Made by a program: the position numbers and the translations under genes. 64,000 nucleotides of DNA from Tamarix chinensis. Lineage: Eukaryota > Streptophyta > Magnoliopsida > Caryophyllales > Tamaricaceae. The notes beneath the pieces were generated by a model. The model searched no databases and had not been told where the DNA came from. It saw only the letters and a program-made list of their open reading frames with translations. The stretch covers positions 2,976,564 to 3,040,563 of the forward strand of contig CM060175.1 in NCBI GenBank assembly GCA_030549775.1, written 5' to 3'. Below, in pieces: positions 1 through 11,083 of this stretch (position 1 is its first letter; each line of letters opens with the position of its first letter).

Positions 1-541
1 TGTTATATTTTCATTATTATTATTATGTTATTAGTGGTTTGGTTGTTAATATGTATTGTTTGATTTTATTTTAGGTAAATAAGGAGGATTAGTTGATGCT
101 AGGAATTTATATTAGGATGCTTATATTTTGTTATATTTTAAGAATTAAGGTAAATCATATGCCTTACTAAAAAGTTAAAAATTACATGATAATATATTAG
201 GGTTATGATGTGCTAAGTTGTAATTATTATTCTAAGCATGTCATGCTATATTTATTTATTTTTCAAATATGCTAAAATAAAATTATGTATAATGGAGCAC
301 GCTAAATTATTTTTAATATTATAGGTATAAAAATATTCTACATTAGGTTTAATTATTTGGATAAATTATGCATGATTTATAAGTTAAATGTGATAGGTTG
401 AGTATGTTTACACGTATTTTCGCATGATTATTAGTATTTGTACACCCTTAGGGTGAATGGCTATTTTAGGTGTACGATAATACTTTCTATCCCAATATGT
501 ATGCCTAATATATATTATATAATGTTAATTATGAAATTATA
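1..541 (+). mobile_element. LTR-T repeat copy A1, segment 1 (5' end outside window)
   Basis: This stretch aligns by eye along its whole length with about 50410-50925, the uninterrupted equivalent inside copy A4. Shared landmarks are the GGTAAATRAGG start, a CATATGCCTTACTAAAA block and a CTAAAATRAAATTATGTATAAT block. The same alignment resumes at 11408, so the gypsy element 542-11407 was inserted into this repeat. No coding potential is seen. The plus strand is assigned because the better preserved copies read TATA box then pyrimidine-rich leader in this direction. Confidence 0.65.
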
Positions 542-992
542 TGACGTAGGAGCATCTCCATTTCAAGACTTACCATATTTGGAGGTAATACCAGTTGTTC
601 ATGAAAATCTTGAACACTTTCATCATAACCCTAATAATATTTCATTAAGTGATTATTGCAGGAAGTATATACATTTTTAAGAAGAGGACTTCACCAATGA
701 TATCTAATGTACAAGATAAGGGTTGTAAAGTTGCATGAGAGACAAAGCTACAATATATGAAGCTTGATTATTCAAGATCTCTAGTATTATCATGATCAAG
801 TTTTATGTAGCTTTAATAATTTATGTAAACTTTGTAATATCTTGTCATTATAATTATAACTCATTATGTGTACCATATGGAAATGAGTTAGTTTAACTCT
901 TATATAATTAGGTCATTGATTTGGGATTAATTAAGGAGATTTTGGCTCAATTTCATTGTCATACATGTATACATATATGACTTGTACATTTG

Positions 993-1565
993 GTTGCCTT
1001 CGAAAAGCTTAAATGTGGCTCTATAGGCCATGCTAATGTTGCTTGTGGGAACCAGCTCCATAAAGCTACAGTGGATGTAGTTTTTAATCATGTTTCAGCC
1101 CCCCGAACTTCGGCTAAACCTATCCAAAAAAATCAAGAGCTGTTGACCAATGCCTCCCCTGTAATGGTTTATACAGCTCAACCAACTGCTGCTCCTGCCC
1201 ACCACAACCGCAAGTCCAAGTGGGGTAACCAGGGGGTTATTGCTAAAAATAATAGCTCGAAGCAAGTTGCAAAGGAACTAGCTCCGGCCACTGCCCAGGA
1301 TCCAGCCCCTGCATCACATACTGCCCAGGTCACCGAGGCTCAACCGAATGCTTCCTCACCAGTTTTGGGATTAGGCCAAACGCACATAGCCCAGAAGAAG
1401 GCCCCTCGACACCTGCAGAACAGTGAAGGTAAGAGTGCAATCCTGGATGATCCCATCCTGGACCCGCTTGATAAAGCAAATGTTGAAGATGGTTGGCATA
1501 GAGTTAATTCGAAATTGAGCAAAAGTAAAGGGGTCCTCTTGCATAAAAAACAAACAAAATCCTAG
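993..1565 (+). pseudogene. LINE ORF1 C-terminal part (zinc knuckle protein)
   Basis: ORF1 proteins of plant L1 elements bind the element RNA. This fragment opens with a CCHC-like knuckle whose spacing is visible as C-G-S-I-G-H-A-N-V-A-C; the first Cys pair is partly lost. A low-complexity Ala/Pro/Gln/Thr-rich linker of about 150 residues follows. The upstream RNA-binding half is absent because the LINE copy is 5' truncated, so no true start codon exists here. The frame stays open until a stop at 1563-1565, and the endonuclease frame follows within 50 bases. Family membership rests on the knuckle plus its position before the endonuclease. Confidence 0.65.
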
Positions 1566-1602
1566 GCAGGTATCAAGCAGCCTCTGAGGCCTGTGAAACT
1601 CT

Positions 1603-2290
1603 TATGAATCTGCTAATCTGGAATTTAAGGGGAGCGGGAACAAAAAGCCCTGCTGAAACTTGGTAAAAATTATTGTTGTTCGATTATTGGAATTTTAGAA
1701 TCAAAACTAGATGTTTCTAAGCTGCATAAATTAAAACAAACCTTCTTTTGTGGCTGGACTCATTGTGATAATTTCCTTAATCATCCTAATGGTCGGATGG
1801 TTCTATTATGGGATCCTCTCTTGGTTGATTTCCAGATTAAAGAGATCTCACCGTAGGTTATTTCTGGCTTGATCATTGATCTCACCTCAGGGAGGAAATT
1901 CTATCTATCTCTGGTCTATGGTTTATATTGTGTTAAGGATCGAAAAGAGTTATGGGGACATTTATCATCACTTGCTTCTTCTATTTCTGTTCCATGGGTG
2001 GTTTGTGGTGATTTTAACTGTCCTTTGAATGTTGTTGACAGAGTGAGCTCTCGGTCCATCACTGATTATGAAGTAGCAGACTTCAAGGAATGCTGCCTTG
2101 TTTCTCAACTATTTGATGTGTCCTATGAAGGATGTTTTTATACATTTTATGCTAAAAATGTTAAATGCAAACTTGACAGGGTGCTTATGAACACGGCGGG
2201 GTATGCTTCTGATTTGAATGTCGTGCAAAATTTTTGACCCCAGGCATCCACTCTGATCATACGCCTTGTGTTATATCTGTGAGTAATCTT
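1603..2290 (+). pseudogene. LINE endonuclease domain, broken
   Basis: In functional L1 elements this exonuclease/endonuclease/phosphatase-fold domain nicks target DNA to prime reverse transcription. Visible landmarks are MNLLIWNLRGAG at the start (about 1603), E-S-K near 1700, V-C-G-D-F-N at about 2004-2018, and S-D-H-T-P at 2252-2266, the last being a catalytic-loop signature. At least one stop (near 1856) and two shifts break it: the segment 1869-2237 ends in a stop just before SDHTP, which continues in another frame. It is followed directly by the RT region. Confidence 0.8.
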
Positions 2291-2590
2291 GTGCGAAAAA
2301 AGCCTCCTTTTCATTTTTTCAATATGTGGTGTCTCCATCCTGTTTGGCGCTTTTCTATGTGTGGCTCTTATCAGTTTATTCTCTGTAGTAAATTGACAGA
2401 CTTGAAACCTTGGCTCAAGACTTTGAATAAGCAGGATTTTTCTCATATCATTTCTCGTGCTGAAGTGGCGGAATGTGCTCTAAAAAAGGCCCAAGCCTCG
2501 GTCCTTGAAAACAAGCACTAGACTGACCCTTGTATATTAGCAGCTCTTCGAAGGAAAGCAGAGTTTCTTGGCAAATCTGCTACTCATTTT

Positions 2591-4278
2591 GTGGTGCAAA
2601 AAAATAAAAATCAATTTCTGTTTAAAGCTGATGCTAACACATGTTTTTTCTATGATATGCTTAGAGCTAAACAAGCTCGATCTCGCACAGCTCAGATTCT
2701 TAAAGACAATGGTAATTGGATAGTTTTGGAGGATGATATGAAAGTAGAATTTTTAGACTATTTTCGAGGGTTTCTTGGAGTGGGCTTCGCCACAGCACCC
2801 ATTGACCCTCTTGTTCTGAAACAGGGCCCCATACTGAATGCGGAGCAGCAAAATGCTCTTCTGCTACCAGTCACTAATGAGGAAATTCAGGCCACACTCT
2901 TTTCTCTTGGGGACCACAAAGCGCCAGGCCCGAATGGGTTCTCTGCAAAATTCTTCAAGGAAGCCTGGAATGTTGTTGGTGATGATTTTTGTAATGCTAT
3001 TCATGAGTTCTTCTCTTCAGGGAAGCTTTTAAAGAGGATCAACCATGCAACCTTAGCTCTTATTCCTAAACATCATCATGCTGCAAAGGTATCAGAGTTT
3101 CGGCCTATTTCTTGTTGTTCCACCACTTACAAGGTAATTGCAAAAATACTTGCCTCCCGCCTTGCTAATGTCCTGGAACATATTATTAGTATTGAGCAAG
3201 GAGCCTTTGTTAAAGGCTGGTTAATGACAGAAAATATCTTGCTTGTTCAAGAACTTCTAAAAGATTATTCTCGCAAGCGTACTTCACTTAAATGCTTGAT
3301 TAAAGTTGATATTCAGAAGGCTTATGATTCTTTATCCTGGGACTTCCTTCACTCTGTCCTCCTAGGCCTTAATTTCCCCCAAGGTTTGTGGCTTTACTGA
3401 TGGAGTGTGTAACTTCCACCAGTTTTTCTTTAAAGCTTAATGGGACTTTGTTCGGATTCTTTAAAGGTGGTCGTGGCTTACGACAAGGAGACCCGGTGTC
3501 TCCTTACTTGTTTTTCCTTTGTATGGAGTATTTGAGCAGACTTCTTAAAATCCTCTCAGCTAATAAAAATGTTTCCTATCATTCAAAGTGCAAGCCCATG
3601 AAGTTGATGCACTTAGCTTTTGCAGATGATTTATTCCTTTTCTGCCGTGGTGATACAGCTTCTGTGAACATTCTGCTACAGGGTTTGGAGTCTTTTAAAA
3701 ATGTAGCAGGCCTGGCAGCCAATCCTTTTAAATCACAGATTTTTTTGGCAGGGGTCAAAGATGATGTTCGAAATGATATTCTTCTTTCTACTTGTATTGC
3801 CCAAGGCTCCTTTCCCTTTAGATATTTGGGTGTCCCCCTCAACCCAAGTAAGCTAAGGGCTATTGACTATGAAACTTTGATTAATGTTGTGTGTGACAGG
3901 CTCAAAGAATGGAAAGCAAGTTCTCTATCTTTTGCAGGGAGGCTTGAACTTCTTAATTCGGTCATCCAAGGAGTCTTGGGTTTTTGGCTTGGCATATTTG
4001 TTCTCCCAAAATTTGTTATCAATCGGATTATTGGGCTCTGTCGTAGCTTCTTATGGAATGGAAAAGCAGCACAAGTTTCTTGGAGCAAACTCTGTCAGCC
4101 GAAACAGGAAGGTGGGCTTGGCCTTCGAAACATTGTTGCTTGGAATTATGCGTATATCAGTCGATATATATGGTTTCTACAGGATGAAAAAGAATCTCTC
4201 TGGACGAAATGGATTCACACACATTATCTGCAGTCACGCTCCCTAGGGGAGTTCATCCCATCCCATAACACCTCCTAG
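2591..4278 (+). pseudogene. LINE reverse transcriptase, one frameshift
   Basis: RT motifs occur in order: K-A-P-G-P-N-G-F near 2920, F-R-P-I-S-C-C near 3100, an I-D/K-A-Y-D type motif near 3300, R-Q-G-D-P-V-S-P-Y near 3481, and the catalytic box F-A-D-D at 3618-3629. FADD is the usual form in plant L1 elements. The first two thirds (2591-3400) and the remainder (3388-4278) lie in different frames, so one frameshift at about 3390-3400 separates the palm motifs. The catalytic aspartates are intact. It ends in a stop and continues into the zf-RVT region 30 bases later. Confidence 0.9.
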
Positions 4279-4305
4279 TTTATGAAGAAAATTTCTAGTA
4301 TCTAG

Positions 4306-4887
4306 TTGCTTATTATCAGGCAAAAGGAATCACAGGACAAGGCCAGGGACCAGCTTTTTTCTTTGAAATCGGGGGACCAATACTCCACACGGTTAGCCTA
4401 TAATTTCTTCCGGCCAAAAGCCAAAAAATGGGAAAACTATGATCTAGTGTGGAAGTATTGCAGAACTCGAAGATACACCTTCATTTTTTGGCTCACCCTC
4501 CTTAGAAGGCTAAAGACTCGGGATCGTTTATCTTTCCTTAATGACACCCATGATTGTTATTTTTGTCACTCAGTCATAGAAAATCATGATCACTTATTCT
4601 TCTAATGCCCTGTTCTTGTTGGTATATGGCAAGATCTACGATCCTGGCTTGGAATCTCCAGAGGGTCTACATCTCTGTTTAGTGCTGTAAGGGCTGTTCG
4701 AAGACAGAAAATAGGTAACAAGTTGGTGACTAAAGCTCGGGTTCTGACCTTAGCTGCCTCTACTTATCTTATTTGGAGAGCCCGGAACGCCATAGCCTTT
4801 GACTCTAGGGACCTTGACACTAGAGGACTGGTCACTCAAATTAAACGTTATGTCTATAGTGCTTTATTTTATGAGATTTCTATGTAA
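4306..4887 (+). pseudogene. LINE zf-RVT C-terminal zinc-binding region
   Basis: The C-terminal zf-RVT region of plant LINE RT proteins is recognisable by Y-T-F-I-F-W-L-T-L and R-L-K-T-R-D-R-L followed by C-Y-F-C and H-D-H-L-F-F. A stop at 4603-4605 interrupts it. The frame then continues with C-P-V, an I-W-Q-D-L-R-S-W-L segment and a W-R-A-R-N-A-I-A-F block until about 4887. From 4888 to about 5040 there is only non-coding LINE tail. Confidence 0.75.
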
Positions 4888-5322
4888 ACCTCCACTAGTC
4901 GAGTCCTAATTATGTGATGTTTAGTGGTGTTCTTTTGTTCCTAATAGAGCTACCAATCTTGTGGTAAGCCTATCCTTTTTGCTCCTAGGTATGCCCAGTG
5001 TACTTATACAGTCTCAGGTTATATATTTACCCTCCTTTACCTGGAATAAGAGTAATAAGAGTCAAAACTCTTAGCCATATTTCTTACTATTTTTCTCTCA
5101 AATTAATAGTGGAATTTAGGATTCATTCTCTTAATAAATTATATTTTCTCTTTAGAATTTATGTTGATCTTGGAGTAAATCAAAATCTACCATTCGAATC
5201 AACATTGAAATCATCCAACTTCAAGTTTTCTTACTTTTAGTTGACTTTGTTGATCATAAAGCCAAAATCAAAGGGTATGAAATTGTGAAACATATTCATC
5301 TAATATCTTAAACATCAAAATT

Positions 5323-5340
5323 TGGTATTAAAGTGTGGTT
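5323..5340 (+). other. Primer-binding site of Gypsy-1 (initiator tRNA-Met type)
   Basis: The sequence TGGTATTAAAGTGTGGTT starts five bases after the LTR end. It matches the common plant primer-binding site complementary to the 3' end of initiator tRNA-Met (TGGTATCAGAGC type) with a few changes. The equivalent site at 61332 in the sister copy is closer to the canonical form. Confidence 0.85.
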
Positions 5341-6199
5341 TGGTTCAACCAAAAGTGAGTAGAAGATGACTTGGAGAAGAATCAAGTAACCCCTTCCTTC
5401 AACGTGAAATAAAAGGGATTCTTAATGTTTCTTGATTTGATTATTTGAATCTTGATCGCTTTTCTTGAATTCTTGCATGCATGATATTAATCTTGATTGT
5501 TAAAATGGATGATTAGAATATGATTTATAGTGATCTTAATGTGAATCTTGGAAATTGACATTTAAAGAATTGAGTTAAAGAATATTGTAGGTAATGTGTT
5601 TCTCGAATAGTTATAGGAGGAAAATGTGTATATGTGCTATTTGTGTAGAATTGATTTGTTTATTCATGTTATGAATGTGTCTAAGATAACTTTTTATGTG
5701 TAATTCAATATTTATATGAGTATTGAAATTTATGGAAACTAAATGGATGCTAAAATGCTAGTTGGCATGTATAAAGTTGCAAGTAGTCGAATGTGTGCTA
5801 ATGTATATGCTAAAATAAGTGTAGTGTAGTCCATCATTTAGACTTATTGTTTTTGAAATATTTATAAATATATATTATCATATTTCATGTTAGAACATAA
5901 GATACATGCATAAACATAGTTAGAAGTTGTCGAATGTTAGATGCTGAATTTTATTAAATTCTACATCAAGGATTTGTCGGTAAACATGTAACGTGTTTTG
6001 ATTTGATTGTATGTGATAATAGTGATTTTTGGTTGTGTTTTTGATTCATTGGAATCAAAATTTTCTGCAAGAACCACCTAGAAAATAGAAGGAAAAGCCT
6101 TAAGTGATTCGGGTTCCAATGAACCCTAAAGAGGTATTAATCTTTTGTTAAGTGTGTTAGCAAATTTCATTCATATAGAGGAGAAAAAAGTGTTCAAGC
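5341..6199 (+). other. Gypsy-1 untranslated leader
   Basis: AT-rich DNA between the primer-binding site and the first recognisable gag codons. No open frame or structure was seen. It corresponds in position to 61350-62320 of Gypsy-2. Confidence 0.6.
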
Positions 6200-7235
6200 C
6201 ATTTTCAAGAAAATCCAAAATCTCTCAATCAATTGGCAGCAACCAATGAAAAAATTCAACAACTTCTAACAATGCAAACTCAATTACAAAGGATGGAGTC
6301 TCACTTTTTCGAGCAAGATTTGGTGCAAAATTTGTAAGAATAAAAGGATTTATTTGGAGATCAAATGGGAAGTTCTGCAAATACCATAAATTGAGTGGGA
6401 GTGAGATATTTTAAGTCTCAATTAGAGTATGAAAAAGATTAATAAAGTAGTAGAAGGAACAATGATCATCAATAAAGGTATCATCATAAAGTAGATAAAG
6501 GTATTAAACTTGATCTTCCCTATTTTGATTGTAAGCTTGATGTTAAGTTATTTCTTGAATGGTTACATGAGTTAGAGGTTATATTTGAATTCAAGGATTA
6601 TCATGATGAAAAAAAATTAAATTAGCTACACTTAAGTTTAAGAAGTTTGATAGAATATGGTGTGATAACTTGAAGAGAACTAGAGATAGAGAAGGTAAAT
6701 CTAAAATTAAATATTGGGATAAGCTTAAGAAACATTTGAGAAGAAAGTTTATGCCTAAATTTTATGAGCAATATAATTGAATTAGATTAAATACTATTAA
6801 ACAAGGACTTCGAAGTATTGAAGATCATGTTAGGGAATTCGAAAGGTTAGCACTTATATGTGATGTCCATGGGAGGAAGGAACAAACATGTACTAGATTT
6901 CTAGGTGGCTTTAACACAATGATTTGAGATAAAGTTGAAAATTGTATATATGATTCTCCTAATGATTTGATTAATATCTCTTTGAGATTTGAAAAGAAAA
7001 TCAAATATACCAAGCCTCATTCCAAGCAAAGCAATTCTTCTATAAAGTACTACTCGAGTACTCAGGTTAGGAAAAGGGTAAGATCAAGGCCAATGATATC
7101 TTTACAAAGCAATGCTTTAAGTGCTATGGGTTTGGATACTTTGATAGAGAATGTCCCAACCAAAGAGTATTATCTATATAAGAGCTTGATGGTGTGGAGA
7201 CTTATGATGAAGATCTTGATTTCAAGTCATATGTA
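6200..7235 (+). pseudogene. Gypsy-1 gag (capsid and nucleocapsid), broken
   Basis: Gag forms the particle that packages element RNA. The retrotransposon-gag core is visible at about 6525-6930: L-F-L-E-W-L-H-E-L-E, then N-L-K-R-T-R, W-D-K-L-K, and an E-F-E-R-L-A-L-I-C-D block. The nucleocapsid knuckle at 7113-7154 reads C-F-K-C, then G-F-G-Y, then E-C, with Tyr where the CCHC histidine should be. Several stops (for example near 6340, 6778 and 6926) break it. A homologous gag fragment lies at 62330-63340. Confidence 0.8.
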
Positions 7236-7333
7236 GAGATTTTAAGTGAATTAGAGGATGAAGGTAATGCTTTTATGTTTTGTAAAGAGTTCTTCATGTG
7301 TAAGATAATGAGCAACCTAATCAATGGGAGAAG

Positions 7334-7588
7334 ATGTTAAATACTAAAGAAATAGGGGGAGAGACAGTTTGTCAAGTTATCATTGATAGTAGATCTTGTA
7401 AAAATGTGGCTAATGAGAGAATGGTGAAGAAATTGAACTTAGAGATAACACCACATCTGAAGCATTATTCTCTTCAATATCTTAACAAGAACAAAGGATT
7501 CAATGTAAAACAACAAACCCTAATCTCATTTAGAATTGGTAATTATCATGATGACGTGCTATATGATATTTTAACTATGGTTGCATAA
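7334..7588 (+). pseudogene. Gypsy-1 aspartic protease region
   Basis: Retroviral-type protease that would process the polyprotein. The frame carries V-I-I-D-S-R-S-C-K-N-V, where the family has D-S-G-S; the glycine after the catalytic Asp-Ser is replaced by Arg (codon 7390-7392). The downstream strand with I-G-N-Y and D-V-L-Y-D is also as expected for plant gypsy proteases. The frame ends at 7588, and the expected G-R-P-W motif falls in a shifted frame. Inactive by inspection. Confidence 0.75.
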
Positions 7589-7846
7589 GGAATCTTATTC
7601 AGTAGACCATATAAATATGATTGATGTGCTATTTATACTGGTACTACTAATGAATATCTTGTTAAAAAGGATAAGAATAAGAATAAAATTAAACCTTCTA
7701 AGTGTGATATTGATAACATTATTGAAAATAAAAAGAGTTTATTTTTGCATGAAAAGGTTATGATAGAATGTATTAAGGAAGAAGGTAGTTGTTATGCTAT
7801 GATTATCATGAAATCCCTACAAGGGGAGAAAAATAAAAAACAATTC

Positions 7847-8690
7847 TTAATTAGATGAGCTTATTGATGAGTATAGAGATGTGTTTTCTAATGACTTACC
7901 ACCAGGATTACAACCTAAAAGAGGAAAAAACATGGTATAGACTTAATGCTCGGTATATCTTTGCCTAATTGATCTGCCTATAGATGTAATATGGAGGAAA
8001 CTAAGGAATTAGAGAGAGAAATATAGGAGCTCATACGAAAATGATATGTGAGATAAAGCATAATCCATGTTGTGTATCTTCATTACTTATTCGTAAAACA
8101 TATGGTACATGACACATGTGTATTAATTCTAGAGCTATGAGTAGTATAACTATCAAATATATATTTATTATGCTTAGATTAGATGACATGATAGATGAAT
8201 CATGTGGAGGACAAGTATTCTCTAAATTTTATTTAAGGAGTAGATATCATCAAATTAGAATAAGAGAAGGGGATGAATGGAAAATTACTTTTAAAACAAA
8301 ATATGGTCTTTATGAATGGAATGTTATGGAATTCTGATTATGTAATGTACCTAGTTAGTATATGAGATTAATGAATGAATTTATTCAACCTTTTCCTAGA
8401 AAATTCATTATGGTATACTTAGATTATATACTTGCGTATAATAAAAATGAGTATGATCATCTTAGTGATTTGAGGATATTACTTGATAAGGTAAAGGAAG
8501 TTAAAATCTATGGTAAAATGGTAAAATATGATTTTATGATTTTATGTATTGTTTTCCTTGGTTATATTGTAAGTAGAAAAGGTATAAAAGTATATCCTTT
8601 AAATATTCAAGTTATTCATGACTACCCAATACCTAATGATATTCATGATGAGGAATTTTTACGGGTTAACGAGTTTCTATAAAAGATTCA
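7847..8690 (+). pseudogene. Gypsy-1 reverse transcriptase, catalytic site mutated
   Basis: The RT order is preserved: an L-I-D-E-Y-R-D-V-F-S-N-D-L-P-P-G-L approach motif (about 7855), an [12 protein letters not shown] palm motif (about 8225), K-T-K-Y-G-L-Y-E-W, then V-Y-L-D-Y-I-L-A-Y at 8412-8438. The family signature is Y-x-D-D, so the second catalytic aspartate has become Tyr (codon 8424-8426). F-L-G-Y-I-V-S follows near 8560. There are stops at about 7938 and 8338 and shifts between segments. Confidence 0.85.
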
Positions 8691-8824
8691 TTAAAGACTT
8701 CTAGACTATTACCACAATAATTACACATCTTATGAAGAAAAGTGAATTTAAGTAGGGAGAACATGCCACTAAAGCCTTCAAGACTATAATGGACAACCTA
8801 TATAATGCACTGATATTATCCTTA

Positions 8825-9215
8825 CCTAAAATTGATAAAAATTTTTGAAGTTACATGTGATGATAGTAGGGTAGGGATAGGAGATGTACTCTCACAAGAA
8901 AAAAAATAGAAATTATATTTTTTAGTGAAAAATTAAATGGTGATAAAATTAATTATTCAACATATGATAATGAATTTTATGCCATCATAAGAAAATTGGA
9001 AACATGGGGTTATTATTTGAGACATAAGCCATTTATTTTGCATTCAAATCATGAGAGTCTAAAGTATTTACATGGGCAAAATAAGATTAGTCCTAGGCAT
9101 GAAAAATGGGTTAGTTTCTTACAATTCTTAATTCATTCTTCATGCATTATGTAAAAAATTTCAATGATTGAGAAAATATTATAGAAGATTCATTATTTAG
9201 GAGATCTATGATAAT
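8825..9215 (+). pseudogene. Gypsy-1 RNase H region
   Basis: RNase H removes the RNA strand of the RNA-DNA hybrid. Visible are an F-E-V-T-C-D-D opening (about 8848), H-K-P-F-I-L-H-S-N-H-E-S-L-K-Y-L (about 9027), and R-H-E-K-W-V-S-F-L-Q (about 9098), all standard for plant gypsy elements. The segment is split among frames with several stops. It sits between the RT and the integrase. Confidence 0.7.
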
Positions 9216-9249
9216 TTTTAAGTTGGATAATAAATTATTTGGTTTTGAC

Positions 9250-10535
9250 ATGTTGAGAGAGTTGTATGCAAAAGATGAAGAGTTCTTTAAAGTTTATAAT
9301 GATTATAAGAAATCATAATTGTGGTAAATATGTGCCACAAGATGACTTTATTTTCAAACTTAATAGGTTATGTATACCTCGTTTTAGTGTACGTGATTTA
9401 CTTTTTAAGGAAGTACATGAGAGGGGTATAGATGGTTATTTTGGTGTCCATAAAACTATGAAAATATTATAAGAAAATTTCTACTAACCATGAATGATAA
9501 AAATAGTACAAGATATTATTGAGGGATGTGTGATTTTTCAAAAGAATAAGAGTTTATTCTATAAAGGTTTGTATAATCCTTTACGAGTAGCTAGTTAACT
9601 ATGGGAGAGTGTTAGTATGGAATTTATCTTATGTTTTCCAAGGAAACAAAGGAGAAATGATTCTATTATGGTGGTGGTAGATAGATTTTCTAAAATGACA
9701 TATTTTATTCCTTATAATAAAACAGATGGTGCAACTTATGTGGCAGATTTATATTTTCAGTAAATAGTAAGGTTACATAGTATTCTCAAAAGTACAATGT
9801 CAGATAGAGATGTGAAAATTTTAGGTTACTTTTGAAAGATACTTTGGCATATGTTGTATACTAAGTTGTTGTTTAGTACATCTCATCATCCACAAGCGGA
9901 TGAATAAATCAAAATGACTAATAAAACCTTTAGAACTTTACTATGAGGGTTAGTTAATAAAATTATGATGGTTAAATCAAAATGACTAATAAAACCTTTA
10001 GAACTTTACTATGAGGGTTAGTTAATAAAATTATGATGGTTAAATCAAAATGACTAATAGAACATTTGGAACTTTACTATGAGGGTTAGTTAATAAAAGT
10101 ATTAATGATTGGGATATAAAACTCTCACATATTGGATTTGCATACAATAGGAGTCCTTCTAGTACAACTCATTCGAGTCCACCTGAAGTTATCTATAGAG
10201 TTAATCCTTATTTATCTATTTATATTTTGTCATTGAGGATATGTGATATTAAAAATTATGATGCTCAAGAAAGATTTAAATTTTATAAAAAACTTCATGA
10301 GAAAATAAAGAATAATATTGAGAAATCTAATACTAAATACCAAAACCCAACTAACAAAAATATAACTATACAAATATTTTTATTGGGAGACTTGGTATGG
10401 TCACATTTAAGAAAAGAAAGATTTACAAACTTAAGAAAGAATAAAATAATGCCAAAAGTAGATGGAACTTTTAATATCTTAAGAAAATTTGTAAATAATG
10501 CTTATGAATTAGAATTACCAGAATCTTATGGATGA
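9250..10535 (+). pseudogene. Gypsy-1 integrase, broken, with internal triplication
   Basis: Integrase inserts element DNA into the chromosome. The zinc-binding start (G-Y-F-G-V-H-K-T-M block, about 9440), the catalytic core (V-V-V-D-R-F-S-K-M-T-Y-F-I-P, about 9673; S-D-R-D-V-K, about 9805) and the C-terminal region are recognisable. The C-terminal frame 10227-10535 contains G-D-L-V-W-S-H-L-R-K-E-R-F. The core is disrupted by stops and by a 68-bp sequence present three times (9909-10112). No chromodomain motif is seen after it. Confidence 0.8.
9909..10112 (+). repeat. Three tandem copies of a 68-bp integrase segment
   Basis: Units start with TCAAAATGACTAATA at 9909, 9977 and 10045, an exact 68-bp period. 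Copies 1 and 2 are identical or nearly so. Copy 3 has substitutions (TAGAACATTTGG instead of TAAAACCTTTAG). Because 68 is not a multiple of three, each extra copy shifts the integrase frame. Confidence 0.95.
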
Positions 10536-10611
10536 GTTTCTAAGATTTTCAACATTGGTGATTTATCTCTTTATTATAGTGATGCTAATTTGAGGACAAG
10601 TTCTTCTTTAC

Positions 10612-10621
10612 AAGAGGAGAA
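10612..10621 (+). other. Polypurine tract of Gypsy-1
   Basis: AAGAGGAGAA lies immediately before the TGATGC start of the 3' LTR, where plus-strand DNA synthesis would be primed. Confidence 0.8.
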
Positions 10622-11051
10622 TGATGCAAGATCATTTCCTTCTCAAGAGTTAGCATATTTGGAGATAGTATTAATTATTCTTGAAAATCTTGAACACCTT
10701 CGTAATAATCATAATAATGTTTCATTAAGTGATTCTTGTAGGTATTACATATATTTGCAAGAAGAGGGATTCACCAATGATATCTAATGTGCAAGTAATA
10801 AAAATTCAAAGGTTATGAAGTTGTATGAGAGATAAAAATATAATACATGAACATTGATTATTGATTATTTCATGCATTATCATGGTTAGGTTTTTTGTAG
10901 CTTTGATATTTTGTGTAAACTTTGTAATATTTTGTCATTTTACTTGTAACTCATTATGTGTACCATATGGACATGAGTTGTCTCAACTCTTATATAATTA
11001 GGTCAATTGATTTGGGCTTAACTAAGGAGAGTTAGCCTCGACCTCATTGTC

Positions 11052-11083
<32 letters not shown>

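Larger units (their letters stand above)
991..5040 (+). mobile_element. L1-type LINE inserted in the Gypsy-1 5' LTR
   Basis: A non-LTR retrotransposon, 5' truncated within ORF1. It shows in order an ORF1 zinc knuckle, an apurinic-type endonuclease, a reverse transcriptase and a zf-RVT (C-terminal zinc-binding) region, the usual plant L1 layout. It lies in the same orientation as the host gypsy element. The left junction is sharp, because LTR homology stops at about 990. The right junction is set only by where LTR homology resumes (about 5040). No poly(A) tail or target-site duplication could be recognised. Stops and frameshifts in the endonuclease and RT make it inactive. Confidence 0.85.
542..5317 (+). 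repeat. 5' LTR of Gypsy-1, split by a LINE
   Basis: 542-990 aligns with 10622-11095 of the 3' LTR, and about 5041-5317 aligns with about 11130-11407. Shared blocks include CTCATTATGTGTACCATATGG near 863 and 10944, and TTTTCTTACTTTTAG near 5225 and 11316. The LTR ends in CA at 5317, five bases before the primer-binding site. The intervening DNA is the LINE. About 35 bp of LTR next to the right junction are missing or too diverged to align. Confidence 0.85.

Noticed and set aside
542..696. Read as the 3' end of a pol gene of an upstream gypsy element, implying tandem elements sharing an LTR.
   Set aside because: The same sequence begins the LTR at 10622 (right after the polypurine tract) and at 60520, so it is the start of the LTR and not coding.
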